NCBI RefSeq assembly: GCF_937999985.1
Contig: NZ_CALLDG010000067.1
Span: forward strand, 1 to 9,833
Reading direction: 5' to 3'
Length of the DNA: 9,833 bases
Source: an uncultured Corynebacterium sp.
GTDB lineage: Bacteria; Actinomycetota; Actinomycetes; Mycobacteriales; Mycobacteriaceae
The notes beneath the pieces are model-generated. The model was not told the DNA's origin. It worked only from the letters and a program-made list of their open reading frames with translations, and searched no databases. The position numbers were made by a program, and so were the translations under genes. Positions 1 through 5,963 of the stretch are shown here, in pieces. How positions within the stretch are numbered: position 1 is the stretch's first letter; each line of letters begins with the position of its first letter.

Positions 1-67
1 GCCAGGTGCTGTATGTGTCGCGGGTTTTCGACGGTTCGGGTAGGTCGTAGGTTCTACTGATGGTCAT
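1..67 (-). CDS. Start of an unidentified small early gene, cut by the left window edge
   Basis: Only the first 22 codons are present; the peptide begins MTISRTYDLPEPSKTRDTYS and continues outside the window. The ATG at 67-65 follows an excellent ribosome site (AAGGAGGACATCCC then ATG), and its ATG overlaps the TGA of the upstream gene as ATGA, the coupled arrangement seen elsewhere in this operon. Function cannot be told from so short a piece. It shows that the early operon continues leftward. Confidence 0.75.
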   Translation of the reverse strand, partial: MTISRTYDLPEPSKTRDTYSTW

Positions 68-291
68 GGGATGTCCTCCTTAGGGGCTGGTCGGTAGATC
101 GGTGCTGAATCGTCAGGTTCGTACAGGTCGTAGTAGGTGACACTGCTCTCGCCAGGGTCGGGTGTGATGAGCCCGGCGACATGTAGCTGGTGCACGAGCT
201 CAAATAGGCTTTCGCCCACCTCGTCCATGTAGGCGGCGATGTCGATCGCGCGGTCGAAATTCGTTATCGGGCGATTCATGTCATGGCTCAT
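64..291 (-). CDS. Small hypothetical early phage protein (75 aa)
   Basis: I chose the ATG at 291 because CAGGAG lies seven bases upstream. An earlier in-frame start at 336 has no such site and would lengthen the overlap with the preceding gene. The product starts MSHDMNRPITNFDRAIDIAA, has a predicted helical core (AAYMDEVGESLFELVHQLHVAGL) and an acidic, proline- and tyrosine-rich tail. The core could be a small winged-helix-like or protein-binding fold, but I do not recognise the family. It overlaps the resolvase-like gene by 11 bases and ends in an ATGA overlap with the next gene, so it is a member of the early operon. Confidence 0.8.
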   Translation of the reverse strand: MSHDMNRPITNFDRAIDIAAYMDEVGESLFELVHQLHVAGLITPDPGESSVTYYDLYEPDDSAPIYRPAPKEDIP

Positions 292-658
292 AGCGCGACT
301 CCTGTAGTTCGCCCGTAAGGAAGAACACGAGATCATCGACAGTCATGGTGACCCATTGGCGGCCCGGGTCTGCTACGCCGTGGCGCTTGTGGATCACTAC
401 ACCTACTGCTGCGTCATCATTGCCCGCTTGAGTGTGCGCTTCGTCGATCCATTGAGCGAGGCTTAGGCGGGCGGTGTTCTTGCATTCCACCACCACTCGC
501 TCGCCATGGGATCGGACGTTGGAGATGTCCCCGCGATCTTTCGCGCCTGTTTTTACACGCCGGTCGATGTATTCGCTGACGTTGTCGCGGAGATGGTCGC
601 TTATAAGGCGTTCAAAGCGTGTCCCGGCTGCTTTGGCTGATTGCCTTGTGCGTGCCAT
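281..658 (-). CDS. PD-(D/E)XK nuclease, Holliday-junction-resolvase-like (125 aa)
   Basis: The protein has the residue order of a PD-(D/E)XK nuclease: Glu16 in GTRFE, Asp44 in DRGDI, then Glu58-Cys-Lys60 (VVVECKN) on a predicted beta strand, followed by a helix and AVGVVIHKRHG. The basic N-terminus (MARTRQSAKAAGTRFE) suits DNA binding. Phage proteins of this size and motif order are often called endonucleases or Holliday junction resolvases, and here it would resolve branched DNA made by the recombination and replication genes upstream. Start ATG 658 follows AGAAGGAAACCA. A gap of 113 bases separates it from the HNH gene, unlike the overlaps elsewhere, and a candidate promoter lies there. The nuclease fold is well supported; the exact substrate is inferred. 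Confidence 0.85.
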   Translation of the reverse strand: MARTRQSAKAAGTRFERLISDHLRDNVSEYIDRRVKTGAKDRGDISNVRSHGERVVVECKNTARLSLAQWIDEAHTQAGNDDAAVGVVIHKRHGVADPGRQWVTMTVDDLVFFLTGELQESRYEP

Positions 659-685
659 TGGTTTCCTTCTTTCGTGTTAGAAATT

Positions 686-706
686 GGCTGAAAATCGTCT
701 TCAGCC
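686..706 (-). repeat. Seven-base-pair hairpin in the leader of the resolvase-like gene
   Basis: GGCTGAA (686-692) and TTCAGCC (700-706) form a perfect stem with a seven-base loop. On the minus strand it is followed by AATTTCTAACAC, too weak a U-tract for a convincing terminator, though it could end HNH-gene transcripts. It could equally be a leader hairpin of the downstream gene or an operator. Confidence 0.4.
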
Positions 707-729
707 TGCCCCACTTAGGCGTTAATTCT

Positions 730-745
730 TTGCGTATATACACAT
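730..745 (-). promoter_or_regulatory. Possible extended -10 promoter for the resolvase-like gene
   Basis: On the minus strand TGTGTATATA places a TATATA -10 box at 740-735 with an upstream TG. No good -35 is seen at the usual distance. It sits in the 113-base gap between the HNH gene and the gene starting at 658, where a local promoter would make sense after an HNH insertion. Sequence match only. Confidence 0.3.
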
Positions 746-771
746 GCCTGACAAGCTGGCGAAGAAGGGGG

Positions 772-1248
772 TTAAGCAGACTTTTTTGCGCGTTTCCGCC
801 TGCGATAATTCCGCTGATACATTGTCATGCATGGCTTGCACCTGTAGCGCTCGCCATCCCAATACAACTCGGAGTTTGGGTGGCCATTAACGCAGGTACC
901 TACAGGCCAGTCGCGCCCGAAAGTTCGGCGCGCATTCTCGAAATTTGGAAGCGCTCTCAGGTGTTTTGGATTAACGCACTTACGGTTCTTGCATAAGTGG
1001 TCAATTGTGTGCCCCTCAGGGATTTGCGCTTTATTGTGGTAGACCCAGGCTGCGCGATGGGCTGTCACTGCTTGCCTGTAATCCCCGTCCTGCCACCCGA
1101 TTTGCGCATAACCATGACTGGCCACCGAGTAGGTGCTTATCCAGCAATCCCCGTTAATCTCATATCGACTTGCGGCGCGCTCCGCCACTCGTGAGGGGAT
1201 AATGATTCGCGTTTTAGGCACGCGGTACCTATTGACGGTAGGCTTCAT
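772..1248 (-). CDS. Free-standing HNH endonuclease with C-terminal zinc-binding segment (158 aa)
   Basis: The start ATG at 1248 follows ATGGAGGGCTAGGC; reading further upstream gives a poor, unconserved extension. The middle carries an HNH nuclease core: an HRAAWVYHN helix, then EGHTIDHLCKNRKCVNPKHL, with His84, Asn93 and His96 as the likely active-site set and Cys86/Cys91 nearby. A C-terminal CxxxH...CxxC segment (Cys119, His123, Cys137, Cys140) looks like a small zinc-binding motif. The C-terminus is very basic. This architecture is common in homing-type HNH genes of actinobacterial phages. It breaks an otherwise overlapping operon, with gaps of about 110 bases on both sides, which suggests later insertion as a selfish gene. 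A packaging or recombination role is less likely. Confidence 0.88.
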   Translation of the reverse strand: MKPTVNRYRVPKTRIIIPSRVAERAASRYEINGDCWISTYSVASHGYAQIGWQDGDYRQAVTAHRAAWVYHNKAQIPEGHTIDHLCKNRKCVNPKHLRALPNFENARRTFGRDWPVGTCVNGHPNSELYWDGERYRCKPCMTMYQRNYRRRKRAKKSA

Positions 1249-1285
1249 GCCTAGCCCTCCATTCGCTGTGATCGAACTGGTTGGG

Positions 1286-1330
1286 TTAGTGGCCGTGTAG
1301 GTGCTCCAACACCTCGCGGCCATGCTTCAT
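1286..1330 (-). CDS. Possible 14-codon mini-gene or truncated gene start after ssb
   Basis: AAGGTGG lies four bases before an ATG at 1330, which opens a 14-codon frame (MKHGREVLEHLHGH) ending in TAA at 1288-1286. It sits directly after ssb and before the HNH gene. It may be a leader peptide, chance, or the stub of a small operon gene cut off when the HNH gene was inserted. There is no evidence that it is translated. Confidence 0.25.
   Translation of the reverse strand: MKHGREVLEHLHGH
1291..1321 (-). repeat. Stem-loop between ssb and the HNH gene
   Basis: GGCCG (1291-1295) pairs with CGGCC (1317-1321), and inside it AGGTG (1299-1303) pairs with CACCT (1310-1314) around a short loop. On the minus strand it lies about 40 bases after the ssb stop and is not followed by a U-run, so it is not a standard terminator. 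It could limit or process the HNH mRNA, or mark an insertion boundary. Confidence 0.4.
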
Positions 1331-1357
1331 TTTACCACCTTGACCTGCGATTTTCCA

Positions 1358-1831
1358 TCAAAAGGGCGGGTTTCCATCGTCACCCTGCTGCTGGTTGGCG
1401 GGCTGGTCGGCGAACGGGTCGGCCTGTTGCTGGCCGAAACCTGCCTGGTTGTTCTGCTGCTGGTTGCCCTGCTGGTTCGTCGTGGCCTTTTGCACATCTG
1501 CGACTGCCCAGCGGAGGTCTGGCGCGACGGAGTCGGCGATCATCTTGATTTGTAGCTGCTCGCCGTTAGGTGATTGCCATGCGGTAGGTCGCACCTTGCC
1601 CGTGACGGTCACGCGCGTGCCCTTCTTGAGGCTGTGCGCGACGTTGGCTGCCAGGGTGCCGAAGCAGGACACCTTGACGGCGATGACGGGCGTGTCCTGC
1701 CACTGTCCGGTGGCGTTGTTTTTCTCCCGCTCGCTCCATAGGACGGTGAGCCCTGCCCAGGGCTGGCCTTCCGCGTTGTGTTGCAGTACTGGGTCGCTGG
1801 CGAGGTTGCCGGTGATAGTCATGTGGGTCAT
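1358..1831 (-). CDS. ssb: Phage single-stranded DNA-binding protein (SSB)
   Basis: The 157-aa product has a typical bacterial/phage SSB layout. An OB-fold begins MTHMTITGNLASDPVL and includes KVSCFGTLAANVAHSLKKGT and VTVTGKVRPTAW (residues 1 to about 105). A Gln/Asn/Gly-rich flexible linker follows (about 113-148), and the protein ends in the acidic-hydrophobic tip DDGNPPF, the partner-binding tail (compare DDDIPF in Escherichia coli). It would coat single-stranded DNA during phage replication and recombination and recruit partners through the tip. Start ATG 1831 follows AAGGAGTAGAAAAA, and only five bases separate it from the previous gene. Together with the exonuclease, annealing-type protein and initiator upstream it completes a replication-recombination set. 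Confidence 0.96.
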   Translation of the reverse strand: MTHMTITGNLASDPVLQHNAEGQPWAGLTVLWSEREKNNATGQWQDTPVIAVKVSCFGTLAANVAHSLKKGTRVTVTGKVRPTAWQSPNGEQLQIKMIADSVAPDLRWAVADVQKATTNQQGNQQQNNQAGFGQQQADPFADQPANQQQGDDGNPPF

Positions 1832-1836
1832 TTTTT

Positions 1837-2376
1837 CTACTCCTTGGTGGTTGGTTGGTCTTGGTTGGCGTCAAATTCGCTCTGATTGGCGTCTCTCGCG
1901 GACTTTCCCGCCTCTAGCGCCCACTTACGCCCGAGGCGCTTCTTCGTCGCTTCTACAGCCTTCTGGTCGACATTCCCGGCTCGCTGACACAGCTCCGGGG
2001 ATCGCCCATCGGCAGTGAGCCCCATCTGCAGGTGCCGTTGCCGCTCGCGCTTCTGCCTGATCTGCTCGCGGACTCGCCGGTAATCCGGGTCAGCGGACAG
2101 CTCCTCGTTGGCGCGCCACACCGCCTGGCGGAACAGCGAGGGCGTAATCTGCCTGTCGCCGTCATGAGTGCGAGTGATCCACAACGCGGCTTCCTGGAAC
2201 ACACGGGCGGGTAGGTGCGTTCTGGCGATCACATCGGCGTAGACGGTGGCAACGATCTTCGTTTGGTGCTCGTCCTCCATGCGGGGCATATGCTGCGGGA
2301 GTGCAGCCTTGAGGATCGAGATCACCTTGAAGGCGATTTGCAGGGCGTGGTCGTCGCTCATGCTTCGAGTTGCCAT
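1837..2376 (-). CDS. Hypothetical replication-module protein, possibly helicase-loader-like (179 aa)
   Basis: The ATG at 2376 has GGAGGTGCTGCC directly upstream, and the gene overlaps the end of the initiator gene by 19 bases. The first ~95 residues look all-helical (ALQIAFKVISILKAALPQHM, ADVIARTHLPARVFQEAALWI, PSLFRQAVWRANEEL). A strongly basic helical stretch (RVREQIRQKRERQRHLQ) and a polar, Gln/Asp-rich tail with repeated DANQ follow. The compact helical N-terminus next to an initiator and ssb recalls phage helicase loaders of the G39P type, but I see no diagnostic motif. A role in loading a host replicative helicase is therefore inferred from position. It could also be an accessory DNA-binding protein. 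Confidence 0.85.
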   Translation of the reverse strand: MATRSMSDDHALQIAFKVISILKAALPQHMPRMEDEHQTKIVATVYADVIARTHLPARVFQEAALWITRTHDGDRQITPSLFRQAVWRANEELSADPDYRRVREQIRQKRERQRHLQMGLTADGRSPELCQRAGNVDQKAVEATKKRLGRKWALEAGKSARDANQSEFDANQDQPTTKE

Positions 2377-3257
2377 GGCAGCACCTCCGCGTCGACGATC
2401 TCCGGCTGGCTAGTGCCGTAGAAGCGGCCAGCGATTGCTTCCGGTGTAAAGCGGCTGTGAGGCGTGGCGGGGTTGTCGGTCTCCTCGATCGCCTCCCAGC
2501 GACGGTCTTTGAGCCACTTGTGCGGGTGGGGAATGTAGCGCGCGTCATCGACTCCGGGGTTATCCGCATAGACGGATGTGAGGCGGAGCAGTTCTTCGGG
2601 GGCGATGGTTTTGGTCGCTTCACGCCATTGCTTCGCCGCGTCTTTCTTTGAGGCGTTGCGTCGGCGTGGGTAGGCCTTCCACCAATCCTCGAATGCGGGC
2701 GGGTACTCGGTCGGGCGCGCGTCCGGCCTTCGGGCGGACGAGTCCGAACTTGCTTCGGACGATATATTTCCCTGTTCCCTTTCCCTGTTCCCTTTCCCTG
2801 TTCCTAGGGGTGTTTTTCCGTGCGGAGGCACTGAAGTTCCTTGCAAAGACAATGAAGTTCCTTCATTTCCGCTAAACCGCTGGTCAGGGGTAGAGTCTGG
2901 GTCATCTGGCGCTGGGTATTTTGGATTCGCGCGCCGTTGGGGCTTTTGATGATCGTCCCAGCTGGGAATGCTGTAAAAAGTACGCCCACGGTGCTTATAA
3001 ACGTCGATTCCGAAGCCGTCCACAACTTCCTTGCAAAGACACTGAAATTCCTTGCCTTGCCTCTGAAGTTCAGAGTCGAGCCAATGATCCTCTTCCGGGA
3101 AAGCAAAAGCGCGGAGCTGAAGCATGTTCATCTCTCCGCGCCCGTGGTCGTCGGCAAGGCACCACATGGCCACATAAAGAAGCCTTGCTGTATGTGAGAC
3201 GCTGGCCGTATCTGGCGATGTGAAAAACTCGGGCTTAATCGTTCTGATTCTTGGCAC
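2358..3257 (-). CDS. Phage replication initiator, O/DnaT-like (299 aa)
   Basis: I start it at GTG 3257, not at an upstream ATG, because GGAGGAGGAAG lies just before it and the product then begins PRIRTIKPEFFTSPDTAS, the usual opening of this phage family. The N-terminal ~100 residues (HTARLLYVAMWCLADDHGRG...) form a winged-helix-like DNA-binding domain. A charged linker of about 90 residues follows. The C-terminal part (PPAFEDWWKAYPRRRNASKK...YIPHPHKWLKDRRWEA) is the conserved phage-replication segment thought to contact the replication machinery. It would bind the phage origin and recruit host helicase. The linker is encoded by repeated DNA (2767-3072) read in several frames, suggesting that the origin lies inside the gene. 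It overlaps the HNH gene by 23 bases upstream and its own stop lies inside the next gene. Confidence 0.9.
   Translation of the reverse strand: MPRIRTIKPEFFTSPDTASVSHTARLLYVAMWCLADDHGRGEMNMLQLRAFAFPEEDHWLDSELQRQGKEFQCLCKEVVDGFGIDVYKHRGRTFYSIPSWDDHQKPQRRANPKYPAPDDPDSTPDQRFSGNEGTSLSLQGTSVPPHGKTPLGTGKGNREREQGNISSEASSDSSARRPDARPTEYPPAFEDWWKAYPRRRNASKKDAAKQWREATKTIAPEELLRLTSVYADNPGVDDARYIPHPHKWLKDRRWEAIEETDNPATPHSRFTPEAIAGRFYGTSQPEIVDAEVLPWQLEA
2767..2805. repeat. Tandem 13-bp repeat next to an AT-rich patch, inside the initiator gene
   Basis: The decamer CCCTGTTCCC recurs at 13-base intervals separated by TTT (units begin at 2770 and 2783, with a partial unit at 2796). ATATATTT (2762-2769) adjoins the left side. 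The period is not a multiple of three, so the minus-strand gene reads the repeat in all three frames. Conservation at the DNA level despite changing frames points to a DNA function such as protein binding at an origin. Confidence 0.85.
2829..3072. repeat. Iteron-like repeats (CAMTGAARTTCCTT) inside the initiator gene
   Basis: Good copies of CAMTGAARTTCCTT occur at 2829-2842, 2850-2863 and 3040-3053, with degenerate copies at 3021-3032 and 3061-3072. A longer 27-base block at 2837-2863 recurs at 3027-3053 with 25 of 27 positions identical. The two blocks are 190 bases apart, which is not a multiple of three, so they encode different amino acids. Repeated initiator-binding sites within the initiator gene are known from lambda O, which supports an origin role. 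Initiator binding here is inferred. Confidence 0.75.
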
Positions 3258-3564
3258 CTTCCTCCTCCTTTCTGTAAACCCCTCGGTAGTATTTCGGCGG
3301 CCAGGTAACCTCGTCCCGGCCACGAATCAACAAACCCCGCTCGTAAGACCAAGCGGGGTTAGCATGAATGAATGAGTGGCATGCGTGGCAAGTACCTAAT
3401 CCGTTATGGACGGTGTGCTCGCCACCCTGTGAGCGCATTTTGCGGTGATGGAAGTGATGCATAGCGCCCACGCACACGCCAGGGATCATCGCCTCGCAGG
3501 CGCCCTCCGCACGCTCGTGGACGTACTGCCACACCTCGAACGGCATCGCCTTACGTCTGCCCAT
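3235..3564 (-). CDS. HNH endonuclease inside the replication module (109 aa)
   Basis: The ATG at 3564 is preferred because GGGGAG sits a few bases upstream; an ATG five codons earlier (3579) lacks a good site. The product has a zinc-ribbon-type HNH fold: Cys23 and Cys31 before the core, Cys59 and Cys62 (TCHACH) after it. The catalytic-type residues run HHFHHRKMRSQGG (His39/His40), Asn54 in HNGLG, then His63 and His67. Small HNH proteins like this are frequent in actinobacterial phage early operons, either as homing nucleases or as repair/recombination nucleases. It overlaps both neighbours (14 and 23 bases), unlike the HNH gene at 772-1248, so it looks like an old, integrated operon member. 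Confidence 0.88.
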   Translation of the reverse strand: MGRRKAMPFEVWQYVHERAEGACEAMIPGVCVGAMHHFHHRKMRSQGGEHTVHNGLGTCHACHSFIHANPAWSYERGLLIRGRDEVTWPPKYYRGVYRKEEEGAKNQND

Positions 3565-3904
3565 GACCACTCCCCGCATAGGCTTGGCGGATTCCGGCTG
3601 CCATGGTCTGTAGCGCGGACTGCTCGCCCATGACAGCTCGCAACGTGTCCTTCGCTCGCTTGTGGGCTACATCGGCCACGTCGCGGCGTGCGCGCTTCTC
3701 TTCGGTGGCGACCTCTGCCTTAGCCTCTTTGTCCTTGATGCTGCCCTCGGCTGCCAGGTAGGCCATGGCGTAGGCGTTTTTGTAGTCGCGCTCCGCGTCG
3801 AGGTAGTCGGCGTACGCCTTCGAGACGACCTCCACGCCCTTATAGATGCGTTCGTTCGTGGTGCGTAGGTCGCGCTCGATCTGGACAGGGTTAAGAGGCT
3901 CCAT
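3551..3904 (-). CDS. Hypothetical helical protein of the recombination module (117 aa)
   Basis: The product (MEPLNPVQIERDLRTTNERI...) is Ala/Lys/Glu/Arg-rich, has no Cys, and is predicted to be almost wholly helical with a likely coiled coil at about residues 25-90 (KAYADYLDAERDYKNAYAMA, KDKEAKAEVATEEKRARRDV). I see no catalytic motif. The start ATG at 3904 follows AGGAGGG and overlaps the end of the annealing-type gene by 14 bases; the stop overlaps the HNH gene. Position between the recombination gene and the HNH nuclease suggests an accessory or structural role in recombination, but that rests on context only. Confidence 0.85.
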   Translation of the reverse strand: MEPLNPVQIERDLRTTNERIYKGVEVVSKAYADYLDAERDYKNAYAMAYLAAEGSIKDKEAKAEVATEEKRARRDVADVAHKRAKDTLRAVMGEQSALQTMAAGIRQAYAGSGHGQT

Positions 3905-4376
3905 TCAGTTCCGCCCTCCTGCGCTTCACAACCAATGTCAAGTGGTTGGCAACGCCAAGCTCCATCGCTTCGCTCCACACTTTCTTCAGGTCAGCTTCTG
4001 TCTTGCAGGTATTCGCCCGGTCGGTAAGCTCCTGGATTTTCGGCTTCATCATCTCTTCGCGCGTCACGCGGCGATTGCCAGCAAAACCAGCGTTCGCCAG
4101 CGCGCGTCCCAGTGCGGAGGTTTCGCAGGTTTCCAGCGCGGCTACCTTCTGTGTCATGCCCGCGCCGTCGACCTCGAAGGCGTGCCCTTCGGACAGTGGC
4201 TTCTCGTCCTCGAAGTTGCGATAGAGTGCCACCTTCACGACCCAGCGGGTGGCTCCCACCTCGCCCCGCATGTCCACGACCTCGCTGGTCATGCGGTAGT
4301 TCGGGTACGTGTCTTTGAAGCGCATAATGCGCTCCTCGACAGGTTCATAGTTGTCCAGGTTGATCTGATTACCCAT
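3891..4376 (-). CDS. Putative phage recombination protein, single-strand-annealing type (161 aa)
   Basis: The protein has an N-terminal alpha/beta region (MGNQINLDNYEPVEERIMRF...TRWVVKVALYRNFED) and a hallmark segment ALETCETSALGRALANAGFA (about residues 100-119). This ETSA-GRALA signature recurs in phage proteins encoded beside YqaJ-type exonucleases, and by that partnership they are thought to be Erf/Rad52-like annealing proteins. It would pair complementary strands exposed by the exonuclease. The C-terminus is helical and basic. The exonuclease TAA abuts this ATG directly (TAAATG), and AAGGAGGTG lies upstream, so the two genes are translationally linked. The gene is certain; the annealing function is inferred from the signature and the partner. 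Confidence 0.85.
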   Translation of the reverse strand: MGNQINLDNYEPVEERIMRFKDTYPNYRMTSEVVDMRGEVGATRWVVKVALYRNFEDEKPLSEGHAFEVDGAGMTQKVAALETCETSALGRALANAGFAGNRRVTREEMMKPKIQELTDRANTCKTEADLKKVWSEAMELGVANHLTLVVKRRRAELNGAS

Positions 4377-5261
4377 TTAGGACACCTCCTTCTCGAATGT
4401 CAGGCGTAAGCTTGGCTTCGTTTCTTTCTCAACCGTGTACTGGTCGGCCAGGTCGGCATGATCTTTGCGGAACTTCTTGGAGTCGAAGGTCTTGCGCACA
4501 CTCGGCTTCGTCATGGTCACCAGGCCGATGCTGGGATACTCCCAGCTGCACGGTTCGTCGCCGATGGCGCCGATGATCTGTGCTCGCAGTTCGTTAATCT
4601 CCGCCTCGATACCGGCCTTCATGTCGGTCAGCTTCTTGACCTGCGCCAACTCGAAGGACACATCTGGGGCGGTCGGGTTCTTTCCCTCAAGCCACTGGTG
4701 GGCGAAGTCCACTAACTCCTTGATGCGCCTCTCATTGCGTCGAATAACGCAGCTGCGCACCTCGCCGGGCTTGAACTCGTCGCCCTCAATCACGTACGGC
4801 TCCCAAGAGAACAGGCACTCGTCCGCGTCAGTCACATACAACTGAACCTGCACCTGGTCGAAGTACACGCCAGGAATATCCCCATCGCCCCAGTCACGAT
4901 GGGCGCCAACGGTCTTAATCTCGCCGATCAGCTCCATCGGCTGCCCCTCGCGCCAATCACGATCAACCATGTCAGGTGTCGCGCCGATCAGGCCAGCGTC
5001 ATCTACCCACAGGTCGTCGTTGGCCTCGAGGCTTGAGTCGATCTCTAATCGAACGTGTTTAGCGATAACCGGCTCGCGCTCCTTACCCCACTCGGTATAC
5101 CGGTTGCCAGTGAAACTCTGCGCCCCGGTGCGCTTCTCTTCGCGCAGCTCGCGAGCATATTTAGGCGACCGGATCGCCCTCGCAATTTCCGTAGCCGTGA
5201 TAACCTCACGGCGCTGCTCCAACCACTCTTCAGTGTCGAAGCTAATTAGACGTTGCGGCAT
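4377..5261 (-). CDS. YqaJ/lambda-exonuclease-family recombinase exonuclease (294 aa)
   Basis: The ATG at 5261, after AAAGGAGCG, gives the normal start MPQRLISFDTEEWLEQRREV; reading further upstream gives a low-quality tail inside the previous gene. The catalytic core is plain: TATEIA near the N-terminus, NRYTEWGKEREP (Glu61 region), GATPDMVD (Asp97), then ELIGEIKT (Glu114, Lys116) and YFDQVQVQLYV (Gln138). This is the PD-(D/E)XK layout of YqaJ/RecB-type phage exonucleases, which chew dsDNA to give single strands. A coiled-coil region follows (about residues 215-240), ending in a Lys-rich tail. It is paired with the annealing-type protein immediately downstream, forming a Red-like two-component recombination system. 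It overlaps the previous gene by 16 bases. Confidence 0.94.
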   Translation of the reverse strand: MPQRLISFDTEEWLEQRREVITATEIARAIRSPKYARELREEKRTGAQSFTGNRYTEWGKEREPVIAKHVRLEIDSSLEANDDLWVDDAGLIGATPDMVDRDWREGQPMELIGEIKTVGAHRDWGDGDIPGVYFDQVQVQLYVTDADECLFSWEPYVIEGDEFKPGEVRSCVIRRNERRIKELVDFAHQWLEGKNPTAPDVSFELAQVKKLTDMKAGIEAEINELRAQIIGAIGDEPCSWEYPSIGLVTMTKPSVRKTFDSKKFRKDHADLADQYTVEKETKPSLRLTFEKEVS

Positions 5262-5542
5262 GGTGGCAACGCTCCTTTCTCTTCTATAAGACGCTTGGCT
5301 TCCGCCTCTGCCTCGTAGATGAAATTGATGTCCAGCCCGAGGCGAGTAACGAGCTTGTCTAGCGTGGAAATAAACATGGTGTTTCGGCGTGATATGGGGT
5401 TGCAGCACTCATTGAGCTGGGCTGGCGAAATCCCCGTCAGCTCCACAATCAGATCGCTGCCCAGGCGGTCGCGCTTGGCGGCCAGCGCAGCCTGTAGCCC
5501 GGACGGGATCGGTACTTGCTTGATCTCGCGCACCGCGATCAC
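5246..5542 (-). CDS. Small HTH-like putative DNA-binding protein (98 aa)
   Basis: The gene starts at GTG 5542, overlapping the previous stop as GTGA. The middle of the protein has the spacing of a helix-turn-helix: SDLIVELTGISPAQLNECCN, followed by TLDKLVTRLGLD, which resembles the last helix of XRE-type domains. The C-terminal third (YEAEAEAKRLIEEKGALPP) is helical. It may be a small transcriptional regulator within the early operon. The HTH reading is by eye and the HTH core residues are not ideal, so another helical fold remains possible. It ends 16 bases inside the exonuclease gene. Confidence 0.8.
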   Translation of the reverse strand: MIAVREIKQVPIPSGLQAALAAKRDRLGSDLIVELTGISPAQLNECCNPISRRNTMFISTLDKLVTRLGLDINFIYEAEAEAKRLIEEKGALPPCRNV

Positions 5543-5832
5543 CTGATCTCGTTTGCTAGTGCGTCGAGGTGGTTGCAGATAGCGCGCTGCGAGCGGGTTG
5601 CCTCACGAATCTTCTTCCGTAGCCGGTCGGCGGAGACGCCGGGGCGCGGGTGGTTCGCTCGGCTTAGCTGCTGTTGTAGTTCGCGGTTACGGTCACGCAG
5701 GCGGGGAAGCCGATGTAGTAATTCAGCCGTGTAGGTAGCCAGCGGGTCGTCCGTCTTTAGCAGCTGGGAATGTGTCGCGGAAATCAAGCGATCCAGCTTC
5801 ATATCCGCGAGCTGGGTTTCTAGGTCTTTCAA
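5539..5832 (-). CDS. Hypothetical coiled-coil protein (97 aa), TTG start likely
   Basis: The frame opens at TTG 5832, 11 bases after the stop of the 39-aa membrane gene, with only a weak AGAAAG before it. An ATG at 5802 is an alternative with no better site. The product is helical with a coiled coil across roughly residues 35-60 (LLHRLPRLRDRNRELQQQLS) and a basic C-terminal helix (SADRLRKKIREATRSQRAIC). It is joined by a GTGA overlap to the HTH-like gene downstream, so it belongs to the early operon. No known family is recognised; small coiled-coil phage proteins often act as protein-binding inhibitors, but nothing here shows that. Confidence 0.75.
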   Translation of the reverse strand: MKDLETQLADMKLDRLISATHSQLLKTDDPLATYTAELLHRLPRLRDRNRELQQQLSRANHPRPGVSADRLRKKIREATRSQRAICNHLDALANEIR

Positions 5833-5843
5833 TGGTGGTCTTT

Positions 5844-5963
5844 CTAGGTCAGGAGGATCACGCAGATGAGGATCACGCCCATGCCGACGGCAAAGCCCAG
5901 GGAGAACCAGAATGGCGGAGGCGGGGTGCTGTCATCGTGGTTGTAGGGATCAATGAGAGGCAT
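5844..5963 (-). CDS. Tiny membrane protein of the early operon (39 aa)
   Basis: The ATG at 5963 shares its A with the TGA of the previous gene (TGATG), a classic coupled start. The product begins MPLIDPYNHDDSTPPPP, a short acidic, proline-rich cytoplasmic or external segment, followed by one hydrophobic helix from about residue 18 to 38 (FWFSLGFAVGMGVILICVIL). It then stops after one Thr. A single-span protein of this length next to another small membrane gene could modify the host envelope, block superinfection or interact with the neighbour. Function is unknown; the coupling and the clean transmembrane helix argue that it is real. Confidence 0.78.
   Translation of the reverse strand: MPLIDPYNHDDSTPPPPFWFSLGFAVGMGVILICVILLT

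Noticed and set aside
1395..2018. Long plus-strand frame opposite ssb and the next gene
   Set aside because: It has no ribosome site, Cys/Trp/Arg-rich low-quality protein, and lies wholly antisense to two convincing genes.
2767..2805. CRISPR or minisatellite array
   Set aside because: The units are 13 bp, tandem, with no spacers and inside a gene; an origin-type repeat explains them better.
3846..4409. Plus-strand 187-aa frame opposite the annealing-type gene
   Set aside because: His- and Leu-rich mirror of a well-supported minus-strand gene in a coupled operon.
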